Shown: in pieces, positions 1 to 8,171 of the stretch | Layout of the letters: each line of letters opens with the position of its first letter | Numbering within the stretch: the first letter of the stretch is position 1 | Assembly: GCA_964195155.1 (NCBI GenBank) | Contig: CAXMOP010000069.1 | Span: 1-41,774 of the forward strand | Length of the DNA: 41,774 nt | Direction: 5' to 3' | From: JACZST01 sp964195155 | Lineage (GTDB): Bacteria > Actinomycetota > Acidimicrobiia > Spongiisociales > UBA5794 | Translations under genes and position numbers: made by a program | Notes under the pieces: generated by a model | Seen by the model: the letters and a program-made list of their open reading frames with translations, nothing else | What the model was told of the DNA's origin: nothing | The model's database searches: none

Positions 1-266
1 TCCGATAGCACGACTCTCGCAACTTACGGCGACGTCCGCGGGAGAAAGTGGCACTGTTGAGCGGTCTTCGGTCGATCGAACGACGTTGGGCGACAGGTCA
101 GTCGTATGCCCCGCGAGCCTCCTCCGGGGTTTGAACGTCAAGCCTCGAACGACGATCTGCGTGACGTGGTACGCGGACCGCTTGCCATGAGTCGTGACGG
201 GGACCACAGCGTGAGACGGCGCTCTCGACGAGAACCGCGTGCCAGCGTGGGCTACCGCGTACGGGG
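1..266. other. Gene-free left edge with tRNA-Thr 3' fragment
   Basis: I see no convincing protein or RNA gene here. The one recognisable item is at 115-136, where 21 of 22 bases match the 3' end of the tRNA-Thr gene at 266-287, from the T loop to the discriminator base. The rest of a tRNA is absent at that copy. The segment between the two copies (137-265) shows nothing recognisable. Confidence 0.6.
115..136 (-). repeat. 22-bp duplicate of tRNA-Thr 3' end (possible att remnant)
   Basis: This segment repeats the last 21 bases of tRNA-Thr plus one flanking base with a single mismatch. It lies in the same orientation, 151 bp downstream of the gene in its direction of transcription. A tRNA 3'-end copy of this length is the usual footprint of site-specific integration, but no integrase is near and only about 130 bp separate the copies. 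It may be a scar of a lost element or a plain partial duplication. Confidence 0.45.
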
Positions 267-338
<72 letters not shown>

Positions 339-342
339 AGGG

Positions 343-365
343 CTCGCGAAGATTACCTTCGCGAG
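343..365. other. Perfect hairpin in the tRNA spacer
   Basis: CTCGCGAAG (343-351) and CTTCGCGAG (357-365) are perfectly complementary, giving a 9-bp stem with a 5-base loop between tRNA-Tyr and tRNA-Thr. There is no T tract on either side, so a processing or spacer structure is more likely than a terminator. Confidence 0.55.
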
Positions 366-448
366 TGCTGGGAGGAGGATTCGAACCTCCGTAGGCGTCT
401 GCCGACAGATTTACAGTCTGCTCCCTTTGGCCGCTCGGGCATCCCAGC
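366..448 (-). tRNA. tRNA-Tyr (GTA anticodon)
   Basis: The minus strand gives an 83-base class II tRNA. The acceptor stem is GCTGGGA with TCCCAGC and the discriminator is A. The anticodon loop is CTGTAAA with anticodon GTA. There is a long variable arm, and the T arm is GGAGG-TTCGAAT-CCTCC. The long variable arm together with GTA identifies bacterial tRNA-Tyr. No CCA is encoded. Confidence 0.96.
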
Positions 449-452
449 TCAT

Positions 453-483
453 GAGTCGCGAGTCACGAGTCGCCAGTCGCGAG
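453..483. repeat. Heptamer array a (AGTCNNN family)
   Basis: Four tandem 7-bp units, starting at 453: GAGTCGC, GAGTCAC, GAGTCGC, CAGTCGC. They lie between the 3' end of htpX and the 5' end of tRNA-Tyr. This is the shortest member of the dispersed heptamer family in this window and has no inverted partner array. Confidence 0.7.
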
Positions 484-550
484 CCCGAACTCAACAGCGG
501 TGCAGGTTACCCCGACCAGAGGTGCATCGTATGCGCGTTTCCGCCGGTTC

Positions 551-1423
551 TCAGCTGAGCGGCGACGCCATCCTGGTCAGGCGCTCGACGCGCTCCGAGA
601 TGGGTGGATGCGTTGAGAACAGGTTGCTGAACCGCAGCTGTTTCCGCCGCTCGTTGGACAGGCTCGCATACGGGTCGGCGATGAACAACGTCGAGGCGGC
701 AGCCCCGACGTCCATCGGGTGCTTGGTCGTCCCGGAGTGCAACTTGTCGAGAGCGCTTGCCAGGTTGAGCGGCGACCCGGTGAGCTCCGAGCCCGACCGA
801 TCGGCCTCGAACTCGCGCGATCGGCTGATCGCCATCCTGATGACCATCGCCACCAGCGGGGCGATGATGATGGCGGCGAGCCCTGCGATGGCCGTGACCG
901 CATTGTTGCCACCGCCGCGCCGGCCCATGCCTCCCCAGAACGCCATCCGGGCCAGGAACGACATCGCAACGCCGATCGTCGCTGCCACCGAAGAAATCAG
1001 GATGTCGCGGTTCTGCACGTGGGCGAGCTCGTGGGCGAGCACGCCTTCCAGCTCCTGATAGTTGAGGGCCTCGATGATGCCGGTCGTCACCGCGACCGCG
1101 GCGTGCTTCGGGTTGCGCCCGGTGGCGAAGGCGTTTGGCTGCTTGGAGTGGATCAGGTAGATGTCGGGCATCGGCATCTCGGCGCGCATCGCGAGCGAAC
1201 GGACGATGGAGTAGACATCGGGCAGCTCGTGCTCGGCGACCGGGCGGGCACGGGCCGCCTTGATGGCGATCTTGTCGGAGAACCAGTACATGAAGAAGTT
1301 GATCGCCGCCGCGATGGCGAGGGCGATCGCCGCGCCCTGCTGCCCGAAGAAGAAGTACCCGAGGCCAACGAAGATCGCCCCGAGCAGCGCCATGAGGCCG
1401 ACCGTCTTGAGGTTGTTTGCCAT
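551..1423 (-). CDS. htpX: HtpX-family membrane zinc metalloprotease
   Basis: A 290-residue protein matching the M48B family of membrane-embedded proteases that degrade misfolded membrane proteins. The zinc-binding HELAH motif is visible near residue 130, followed by the FEAD segment expected to supply the third ligand. Hydrophobic helices occur near residues 5-50, and two more follow the active site. Length matches HtpX (about 280-300). The ATG at 1423 has no Shine-Dalgarno sequence; a TATCCT box ends 6 bases upstream, suggesting a leaderless transcript. The upstream lipoprotein gene ends 39 bp away. Confidence 0.93.
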   Translation of the reverse strand: MANNLKTVGLMALLGAIFVGLGYFFFGQQGAAIALAIAAAINFFMYWFSDKIAIKAARARPVAEHELPDVYSIVRSLAMRAEMPMPDIYLIHSKQPNAFATGRNPKHAAVAVTTGIIEALNYQELEGVLAHELAHVQNRDILISSVAATIGVAMSFLARMAFWGGMGRRGGGNNAVTAIAGLAAIIIAPLVAMVIRMAISRSREFEADRSGSELTGSPLNLASALDKLHSGTTKHPMDVGAAASTLFIADPYASLSNERRKQLRFSNLFSTHPPISERVERLTRMASPLS

Positions 1424-1429
1424 AGGGGA

Positions 1430-1435
1430 AGGATA
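1430..1435 (-). promoter_or_regulatory. Candidate leaderless -10 box for htpX
   Basis: The minus strand reads TATCCT (actinobacterial TANNNT form) followed by 6 bases and the htpX ATG. This would place transcription start at or next to the A of the ATG. No clear -35 element is visible. Confidence 0.4.
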
Positions 1436-1462
1436 TCGGGCGGACGGAGATGTTTGTGGGGG

Positions 1463-3709
1463 TCAGCCCTCGTTCTCCTCTGGCTCAGGAGGTGGAAACG
1501 GTTGCACCCGCAGGTTCCCGAAGGCCCGCGCCGATGTCTCGGCGACGGAATACACATCATCGACAACCAGGAGCAGGACCATCGGAGATGGCTCCTGGCG
1601 CCGATCGAACAGCGCGTAGCTGTGAATCTCCACCCCGCTGGCGCAGTCCGACCAAATCTGCATGTGTCCCTCGAACTCATCGCTCGGGACGTTGTCCACC
1701 TGCTGGTCGGCACAATGCCCGCTGTAGTCCTCGGCCGCCAATCGATCCGTTGTTGAGCCCCACTTCTCCGCGCTGGCATTCGACGCGACCAATCTCATGT
1801 ATGGCTCGCGCCCAAACTTGGTGTTGAAGTCGAATCCTGGCAGCCCCGCCCGAAGGCCGTACCCGTCGCCGTCGTCATTCGGCCCGAGCGGTGTGGAGAC
1901 CCATCTGCCGGGAACGGAGGTCCCGACGACGTCGTCGGGGCTGGAGAGGAAGATGGGGTCGGGGATAACCTCCAACGGAGCTCCCCGCAGCTCCCCGTCG
2001 TAGTGCTCTGCGTCGGCCTGGCGCAAGATCGCAATTGGGATCGGGCCGGTTGTTTCCTGCATCTCTTGGCAAATGGCCCGAATGGCCAGTTCGCGAGGAG
2101 CGTTGAGGAGGCTGCCGAAGCGAAGAAGGACGTCGCCCAGGTCTGCGTGGCCGAAGAGGCCCATAATGCCCGCGAGCGAGTCCGTATCGACAGCGAGGAC
2201 GCGGACAGAGCGGAGCTCTCCAGTGTCTACGTCATAGAAGTAGCCGAGCCGCGCCCCGAGGTGGTCCACATCCCCTTGCATAAGCCGAGGCACGTAGTCA
2301 GACGCGTCGGCTCCGTGAATCGCAAACGGCTCTCGGGTAGCGGCTTCTTCGAGAACGAACGCGGCGTAGTGCACGCCAACAACCTCGCCGTGCTCGTTGA
2401 CCACTGGTCCGCCGGAACTACCTCTATTGGTCTGGGCCGAGTGCTCGAGGACGCGGGTCGTCGGCGTGCTCGGATCGGGCTCGATCTGTTCCTTCGAGAT
2501 CTCTCCCGGCTTGAAGGTGAGCTGAGTTGTACCACGCGGAAAACCGACGACCCGAACCTCCTGCGCGGCAATGATCGGCGCCCCGGACCACTCAAGAAAG
2601 ACATAGTCCGAGCCATCGACGTCGACGACGGCGAGGTCGGCACACGACGACCGGCCGACCACACGCCCCGCGATCAGGCGATCTCCTCCATCCCAGGAAA
2701 TCATGACGTCGGTGAAACCTGCAACAACATGGTGGTTGGTGAGTATGAACCCGTCAGAGGAAACGACGAAGCCGCTTCCGGAGGCACGATCCGTCTCGAC
2801 CCGGACCACTGCCTCCTTCAACTCGTCGACGGTTCGCCACGATGCAGGATGGAATGCCTCGGCACCGACCTCCCCCTCGTAGGTGATGTCGTCGCGAACG
2901 AACTCCAGACTTCTCGTCGCCGCGGGGTACGCGTCGCACAACTCTGCGAGGCCGCCCGTGAGCGGCTCCGAGCCAACCTGAACAATGATGTCGCCCGCGC
3001 CGAGCTCTGCTGCGGCCACGTCGCTTCCCGCGTTGACCCCAGTGACGATCACTGTCCCATCCGGTTGGTCAAGCCCGGCGAAGTCGAGTTCGACAGCGAC
3101 GTCTCGACGGCGCATGGCCGCAAGTACCTCAGCTGCCTCTGCCCCAGCGATGCCCTTGCCGCGGTAGATCGCCATAGCGACCACATCCCCCTTGGCGTCA
3201 ATCGAGACGGCGAACGGTCCCGGGTTGGACGTGATGGAGGACGCGGTCTCCCACTCGCCGTCGCGAGCCCAAGCCAGCCACGCTGCCGGCCCCGAGCCGG
3301 CCCCGAGAGTGACCGAATCGGGGAATCGATGGTCCACCCTGACGAGAGCCAGGTTGGAGCACTCGGCCATGGCCTCGACAGCCCCCTCGACTGGGAACTC
3401 CTCATCGGCGATAAGCACATTCACGCGATCGGCACCCACGACTGCGGTTGCTGGAACCACGATCAGCCCCTCTTCGCCGACGACCAAACCAGATCCAAAG
3501 CCCGCCGCACTCTCCTCGCCGAGGGCTCCCTCCGACTCGACCTCGACCAGATAGGTGGTCGCCCACGCATTGGGGTCAAAGGCCGGCTCGGTGGTCGAAG
3601 TGCTGCTGGGGGCGACGGTCGTTGTGTCCTCATCGGCGCCGCCCGTGCACGCTCCGAGTACCAGCGAGAAGGCGAGGATGGCGAGGAAGGCCATCAAACG
3701 GCGCACCAT
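1463..3709 (-). CDS. Lipoprotein with tandem trypsin-like/PDZ modules (HtrA-like; first module degenerate)
   Basis: A 748-residue exported lipoprotein. The start at 3709 follows GGAGGAGA and gives a signal peptide with lipobox LGAC (Cys21). Residues about 50-190 resemble a trypsin-like fold in which all three catalytic positions are lost: Thr88 and Asn119 replace His and Asp, and no GSGG-type serine loop is present. A PDZ-like segment follows at about 215-275. Residues about 295-450 form a second protease domain with an intact triad, His327 (TNHHVV), Asp358 (ADLAVV) and Ser432 (GSSGGP). A second PDZ-like segment follows near 510-560. The last 150 residues are unrecognised. It probably acts in envelope protein quality control alongside the neighbouring htpX. 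Confidence 0.8.
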   Translation of the reverse strand: MVRRLMAFLAILAFSLVLGACTGGADEDTTTVAPSSTSTTEPAFDPNAWATTYLVEVESEGALGEESAAGFGSGLVVGEEGLIVVPATAVVGADRVNVLIADEEFPVEGAVEAMAECSNLALVRVDHRFPDSVTLGAGSGPAAWLAWARDGEWETASSITSNPGPFAVSIDAKGDVVAMAIYRGKGIAGAEAAEVLAAMRRRDVAVELDFAGLDQPDGTVIVTGVNAGSDVAAAELGAGDIIVQVGSEPLTGGLAELCDAYPAATRSLEFVRDDITYEGEVGAEAFHPASWRTVDELKEAVVRVETDRASGSGFVVSSDGFILTNHHVVAGFTDVMISWDGGDRLIAGRVVGRSSCADLAVVDVDGSDYVFLEWSGAPIIAAQEVRVVGFPRGTTQLTFKPGEISKEQIEPDPSTPTTRVLEHSAQTNRGSSGGPVVNEHGEVVGVHYAAFVLEEAATREPFAIHGADASDYVPRLMQGDVDHLGARLGYFYDVDTGELRSVRVLAVDTDSLAGIMGLFGHADLGDVLLRFGSLLNAPRELAIRAICQEMQETTGPIPIAILRQADAEHYDGELRGAPLEVIPDPIFLSSPDDVVGTSVPGRWVSTPLGPNDDGDGYGLRAGLPGFDFNTKFGREPYMRLVASNASAEKWGSTTDRLAAEDYSGHCADQQVDNVPSDEFEGHMQIWSDCASGVEIHSYALFDRRQEPSPMVLLLVVDDVYSVAETSARAFGNLRVQPFPPPEPEENEG

Positions 3710-3777
3710 CGGTCTCCTCCACACTCCTCGTGGGCACGTTGGTCCCCGGGTTCGTGGGTGTGAGAGCCTCGCCGTCC

Positions 3778-4941
3778 TCATGTCTCGGCGGGTGTTGCCA
3801 CCAGCACGCGAAAATCGCCCAGGCCTCTCGGGTGGAGGAGGGTGTCGGCGTCGGTGAGCTCGGAGCGGACCTTCAGCCTTGCCATGGCGTCCTCGCCCTT
3901 GGCGAGCTCGAGCTCTTCGTGGCGAAGATCTCGCACCACGTCGCGGAGCCCGAGGTCGGCGAGGAAGTCGTCCTGGCGGTGCAACTCCACCGTCGCCCCC
4001 GTCTCCTCTGTAGCCGCGATCAGCGCGGTGAAGTTGACATCCACCGTCACGTCAGTCGCCCCCGGCTCGAGCAACGGGTCCGGGCCGAGGTGGTGGCGCT
4101 GGTAGGTGCGAAGCGTCCCTTGCGTCCGACGCGGCTCCAACTCCTCGGCGGTGCCCCCGTAGTCGATGACGACTAGGGCGCCGCGCTCGATCCACCCAAG
4201 GATCGCACCGACCCACTCCGTTGCTGCCAGCTGCACCTCGACCATGCCGCCCTCTGGCACGGTGCCGGCATAGGCATCGCACCACGCAACGACGTCGGGA
4301 CGGGCCTCTTCGGTGACCAAGCCAAAGGCGGTATCCGTCGACCCAACCCATCGCTCCACCCAGCCATCACCGTTGCGGATGGCCAACGCCACCGGGAAGT
4401 TGTCGAGGAGCTCATTGGCGATCACCACACCGTTGAACTGGTCCGGGAGCTCGTCGATCGTCTCGTGGACATGGTCGGGTCCGACGACGTCGCCGAGCGC
4501 TTCGCGAGCCGCCGGGGAAGCTTCGACGGCGTGGAATTCCCATTGCTCCCCCCTCAGGGGGGAGTCCGGCCCGTCAGGGCTGGAAGGGGGGTCAGACCGT
4601 GGTCGTGACAGAGGCTTGCCCCCCTCCGCCTCGCTTCGCTCGGCACCTCCCCCTGAGGGGGAGGCAAGGGAATCGATCATGGGCGCCAACAGCGAACCCG
4701 ACCCGGCGCCGACGTCGACAAACAGGCCGCCCTCGACCTCTCGTTCGGCAAACCTCGCCAGCATCCGTCCGAACCAGGGGCTGACCTCGGGGCTGGTGAG
4801 GAAGTCGCCCTCCTTGACCGAGCGCAGCGGCCCGGTTGTGAAGAATCCCCCGTCCGGGTCGTACAGGCAGGCCGCCATGTACTCCTCGAATGGCAGGGGA
4901 CCGTCGGCGGCGATTCGAGCACGGAGCTTGTCGGCGAGCAC
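3778..4941 (-). CDS. MidA/NDUFAF7-family SAM-dependent methyltransferase, with an in-frame palindromic insertion
   Basis: A 387-residue protein with the class I fold of the MidA/NDUFAF7 family. Visible signatures are PLPFEEYM near residue 15, GDFLTSPEVS at 45-54, the SAM-binding VDVGAGSGSL at 75-84, and EFHAVEASP near 135. In mitochondria NDUFAF7 symmetrically dimethylates an Arg of NDUFS2 (NuoD) and is a complex I assembly factor. This gene lies 120 bp after nuoN of the 11-subunit operon on the same strand. The GTG at 4941 is chosen because the frame further upstream translates a REP-like repeat. Residues about 92-132 are encoded by a palindromic element inserted between the SAM loop and the next beta strand. 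The substrate is inferred, not shown. Confidence 0.85.
   Translation of the reverse strand: MLADKLRARIAADGPLPFEEYMAACLYDPDGGFFTTGPLRSVKEGDFLTSPEVSPWFGRMLARFAEREVEGGLFVDVGAGSGSLLAPMIDSLASPSGGGAERSEAEGGKPLSRPRSDPPSSPDGPDSPLRGEQWEFHAVEASPAAREALGDVVGPDHVHETIDELPDQFNGVVIANELLDNFPVALAIRNGDGWVERWVGSTDTAFGLVTEEARPDVVAWCDAYAGTVPEGGMVEVQLAATEWVGAILGWIERGALVVIDYGGTAEELEPRRTQGTLRTYQRHHLGPDPLLEPGATDVTVDVNFTALIAATEETGATVELHRQDDFLADLGLRDVVRDLRHEELELAKGEDAMARLKVRSELTDADTLLHPRGLGDFRVLVATPAET
4546..4670. repeat. In-frame palindromic element inside the methyltransferase gene
   Basis: The element contains two perfect 8-bp hairpins, CTCCCCCC/GGGGGGAG (4546-4564) and CCTCCCCC/GGGGGAGG (4646-4664). A CTTGCC (4615-4620)/GGCAAG (4663-4668) pair encloses the second half. 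It adds about 41 low-complexity residues to the protein (including AERSEAEGG and SSPDGPDSP) without stop or frameshift. The composition differs from the flanking coding sequence. Confidence 0.7.
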
Positions 4942-4945
4942 GGAC

Positions 4946-5058
4946 GCAGGGTACGCGGCGCGTCCAACCCAGGGATCGCGGCGGAGTTCATTCTGTCGGC
5001 CCGCAGCGTCATATAGACGCTCTCCAACCCTGGGCACGCCGCTGGGTACGCGGGGGGT
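4946..5058. repeat. REP-like repeat between nuoN1 and the methyltransferase gene
   Basis: It contains two direct copies of GGGTACGCGG (4949-4958, 5044-5053), the word CAGCGTCATATA (5004-5015) and AACCCTGGGCACGC (5026-5039). CAGCGTCATATA and AACCCTGGGTACGC also occur in the hairpin at 16762-16821, so the two loci belong to one repeat family. It fills nearly all of the 120-bp gap after nuoN1. Confidence 0.6.
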
Positions 5059-5061
5059 GGA

Positions 5062-6567
5062 CTACAGGCCGAGGGCGACGACGACCTCTGAGGTGTACTG
5101 GGCGAGGGCGGAGGCGATGCCGGGGAAGACGCCGATCACGATCACCAGGACACCGGTGATCCCGAGGGCGAGGCGCAACGGTGCAGCGACCTCCATCGGC
5201 GCCAGGGCGTCGGCGTCGATGTAGTCGGGCACAGGATCGAAGAAGGCGGTCTTGACCACCTTGGCGTAGTACACAAAAGCCACGACCGTGTTGACGGCGG
5301 CGATGATCGCGATCGAGTACCCCCACGCATCTCCGACCGCGATGGTGGCGCTGAACATGGCCAGCTTGGCGAACCAGCCGGCGAACGGCGGGATGCCGGC
5401 GAGGGAGAGGAAGAAGGCACCGAGCGCGACCGCCAGGCCGGGCGCCCAGCGATACAAGCCCGCCCAGTCTTCGAGCTCGTAGCTGCCAAGCCTGGAGCCG
5501 ACCGCGATGACCACGCCGAAGGCGCCAAGGTTCATCACTGCATAGATCAGCAGGTAGGTGATCGTTGCGGCAAACGCCTGCTGAAGATCGGCACCTGAGG
5601 CCGCCGCCGCCCCGAACGGGGCGAGCATGAACCCGGCCTGGGCGATCGATGAGTACCCGAGCAGCCGCACGACGTTGGTCTGTTGGATGGCGACAAAGTT
5701 CCCGACGGTCATCGAGAGCACCGAGGCGACCCAGAGGGCGGGCCCCCACAGGTTCGACTGGTTTGGGAAGGCGAAGTAGCAGACGGCGAGAAGGCCGACG
5801 AACCCGGCCGCCTTCGAGCCGACCGAAAGCCACGCCGACACCGGTGTCGGCGACCCCTCGTAGACATCCGGTGTCCACACGTGGAACGGCACGGCCGAAA
5901 TCTTGAACCCAAACCCGAGCACGATGAAGAGGAGGCCGAGGACGAACACCGGCTCCTCGGCGACCGCCTCGGGCGTCTCGGCAAGCGCGGAGAACAGCTG
6001 GGTGCCGGTGACGCCGTAGATCAGGCTCACCCCGAGCACGATGAGCGCAAACGCGGTCACACCGACGATGAAGAATTTGAGCGCGGCCTCATTGGATCGC
6101 TCGTCGCCCTTTCGCCAACCGGCGAGCATGAAGCCCGCCCCGGTCACCAGTTCGAGGGCCACGATCATGGTCAGGAAGTCCCGCGACGAGCTCATCACGA
6201 CAGCGCCGAGGGCGGCGCTGAGCAGGAGGAAATAGAATTCGCTCTCGTAGTACCGGTCGGACTCGAGATACGCGACCGAAAGCAGCAGGGCAACGAATGC
6301 GGCGAAGATGAAGACGCCCTTGAGGACCAGCGAGAACTGATCCACCACGTAGGAGCCTCCGAACAGCTCGCGCGGCAGCGTACCGGCGCACCCGGTAAGT
6401 TCGTCGCACAACGCGAGGGTGAACAACGGAATCATCGCCGCAAACAACCCGGCCATTCCAACGACGGCGGAGTAGTACTTTTCGCGCACGACAAGGTCGG
6501 TGGCGAGGACGGCGAGCACCGTCACCGCAAGCACGATCTCGGGGAGAATGGCGTGGTAGTCGATCAA
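5062..6567 (-). CDS. nuoN: NADH-quinone oxidoreductase-like subunit N (11-subunit complex I)
   Basis: A 501-residue antiporter-like membrane subunit with about 14 hydrophobic helices, last gene of the first nuo operon. The central motif region (GFGFKISAVPFHVWTPDVYEG) is typical of NuoN. The start is TTG at 6567, with GGAGGC 7 bases upstream inside the 3' end of nuoM, which ends 4 bp before. In the complex it would form one of three proton-translocating units in the membrane arm. Its length is normal. Confidence 0.93.
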   Translation of the reverse strand: MIDYHAILPEIVLAVTVLAVLATDLVVREKYYSAVVGMAGLFAAMIPLFTLALCDELTGCAGTLPRELFGGSYVVDQFSLVLKGVFIFAAFVALLLSVAYLESDRYYESEFYFLLLSAALGAVVMSSSRDFLTMIVALELVTGAGFMLAGWRKGDERSNEAALKFFIVGVTAFALIVLGVSLIYGVTGTQLFSALAETPEAVAEEPVFVLGLLFIVLGFGFKISAVPFHVWTPDVYEGSPTPVSAWLSVGSKAAGFVGLLAVCYFAFPNQSNLWGPALWVASVLSMTVGNFVAIQQTNVVRLLGYSSIAQAGFMLAPFGAAAASGADLQQAFAATITYLLIYAVMNLGAFGVVIAVGSRLGSYELEDWAGLYRWAPGLAVALGAFFLSLAGIPPFAGWFAKLAMFSATIAVGDAWGYSIAIIAAVNTVVAFVYYAKVVKTAFFDPVPDYIDADALAPMEVAAPLRLALGITGVLVIVIGVFPGIASALAQYTSEVVVALGL

Positions 6568-6571
6568 CGCA

Positions 6572-8155
6572 TCAGCCTCCGAAGGCGCTCGCTACCAAGC
6601 TGACAACGGCTTCGTTGGTGGCGCCGAGCACCAGGTCGGGATAGACCCCGAGCGCGATGATGGCGAGCACGAGCGGTGCCCAGGCAAGCCACTCGTAGGT
6701 GTCGACGTCCTGGAGGTCCGCGCCGAGCCACTTGGCCGGCGCATCCCCGAAGTTGACGCTGCGCAGCATCCACAGCATGTATCCGGCGGTGAGTACGGTC
6801 CCGACCGCGCCGATCACCATGAAGGTGCGGAACACCGACTCGTTGAGCCCTTCGAGCGGCTCGAAGGAACCGAGCAGCGCCATGAACTCTCCCCAGAATC
6901 CGGCAAGGGCGGGCAGGCCTAGCGACGCCATGGCGGCGAATCCCAGCAGGACCCCCATCCTCGGCAGCAGGCGCATCTGCCCGCCGAGAAGGCGCATGTC
7001 ACGGGTGTGATAGCGGTGCGACATCGATCCGGCCAGGAAGAACAGCAAGCCGGTGATCAGACCGTGGGCGACCATCCCGATGATGGCGGCGTTGATGCCA
7101 ACCGCAGTGAGGGTCGCGATGCCGAGCATTACAAAGCCCATGTGACCGATTGAGGAGAAGGCGATCAACCGCTTCACGTCGGTCTGAGCGAGACACGCCA
7201 GCGATCCGTAGATGATGCCGATCACCGCCAGCAGGCCGATAAACCACGCCCAGTTCCGTGCCTCGTCTGGAAGGATGGGAAGCGCGATACGGACGAATCC
7301 GTAGGTGCCGAGTTTCAGCAGTACCGCGGCCAGGATCACCGATCCAACGGTCGGCGCCGCAGTGTGGGCGTCTGGCAGCCAGGTGTGGAGCGGCCACATC
7401 GGCACCTTGACGGCAAACCCGGCAAAGAGCGCGGCGAAGACCCAGAAGGCGAACGTGCCGGCAAACAGGCCGGTCGTGCCGAGGACGGACAGCTCAACGA
7501 TGTCGAAGGTTCGCTCCCCTACATCGCCCGACCGGAAGTAGAGGGCGAGGAACCCGAGAAGCATGAACGCTGAGCCGGCAAGCGTGAACAAGAAGAACTT
7601 GATCGACGCGTAAAGCCGCATTTCCATCACCCAGTTCACGATGGGCACCGTCCGCGGCTCGGTGTCTCCCCAGATGCCAATCATGAAGTACATCGGCAGC
7701 AACACGACTTCGAAGAACACAAAGAAGAGGATGAGGTCGAGAGCAACGAACGTCCCGGCCATGCCGGTGCCGAGGATCAGCATCAGTACCAGCAACATCT
7801 TGGGGTTGTGCGGCTCGGGCCAGTGGTCCCACGAGTAGATAACGACCAGGAACGTGATCAATGTGGCGAGCACGATCAACCACAGCGAAATGCCGTCGAC
7901 GCCGATGTGATAGTTGGCGTTGATGGAATCGATCCAGCTCAGGTCGACACCGAACTGGAACTCGTCGGCGGCCGAGAAGTCGAACAGCGCCACCATGATC
8001 CCGGACAGCACGAGCGCGATGCCGGAGACGACGAGCGCCGTCCACTTCAGGCCGGCCTCGAAACTGCGCGGGATGAATGCCACTACCACGGCGCCGAGGA
8101 CCGGGATGAACACGATGAGGCTCAGGCCCCAGCCGCTGTCGAACAACTCTTGCAT
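6572..8155 (-). CDS. nuoM: NADH-quinone oxidoreductase-like subunit M (11-subunit complex I)
   Basis: A 527-residue antiporter-like subunit with about 14 helices. Typical NuoM stretches are visible, for example VPMWPLHTWLPDAHTAAPT and the conserved FFEVVLLPMYFMIG with its helix-5 Glu. The ATG at 8155 has AGGAGG 9 bases upstream and starts 16 bp after nuoL. The small gap is plain sequence and carries no repeat. Confidence 0.94.
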   Translation of the reverse strand: MQELFDSGWGLSLIVFIPVLGAVVVAFIPRSFEAGLKWTALVVSGIALVLSGIMVALFDFSAADEFQFGVDLSWIDSINANYHIGVDGISLWLIVLATLITFLVVIYSWDHWPEPHNPKMLLVLMLILGTGMAGTFVALDLILFFVFFEVVLLPMYFMIGIWGDTEPRTVPIVNWVMEMRLYASIKFFLFTLAGSAFMLLGFLALYFRSGDVGERTFDIVELSVLGTTGLFAGTFAFWVFAALFAGFAVKVPMWPLHTWLPDAHTAAPTVGSVILAAVLLKLGTYGFVRIALPILPDEARNWAWFIGLLAVIGIIYGSLACLAQTDVKRLIAFSSIGHMGFVMLGIATLTAVGINAAIIGMVAHGLITGLLFFLAGSMSHRYHTRDMRLLGGQMRLLPRMGVLLGFAAMASLGLPALAGFWGEFMALLGSFEPLEGLNESVFRTFMVIGAVGTVLTAGYMLWMLRSVNFGDAPAKWLGADLQDVDTYEWLAWAPLVLAIIALGVYPDLVLGATNEAVVSLVASAFGG

Positions 8156-8171
8156 TAGCCCGTTCCTCCTG

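Noticed and set aside
115..136. A second tRNA gene.
   Set aside because: Only the 3' 21 bases resemble tRNA; no anticodon arm, D arm or 5' acceptor strand is present.
2003..3763. Long open frame antisense to the protease lipoprotein gene.
   Set aside because: GC-rich shadow of a well-supported gene, with no recognisable domains. The same holds for the long antisense frames at 9126-10421 (plus), 16903-18801 (minus) and 27481-29544 (plus).
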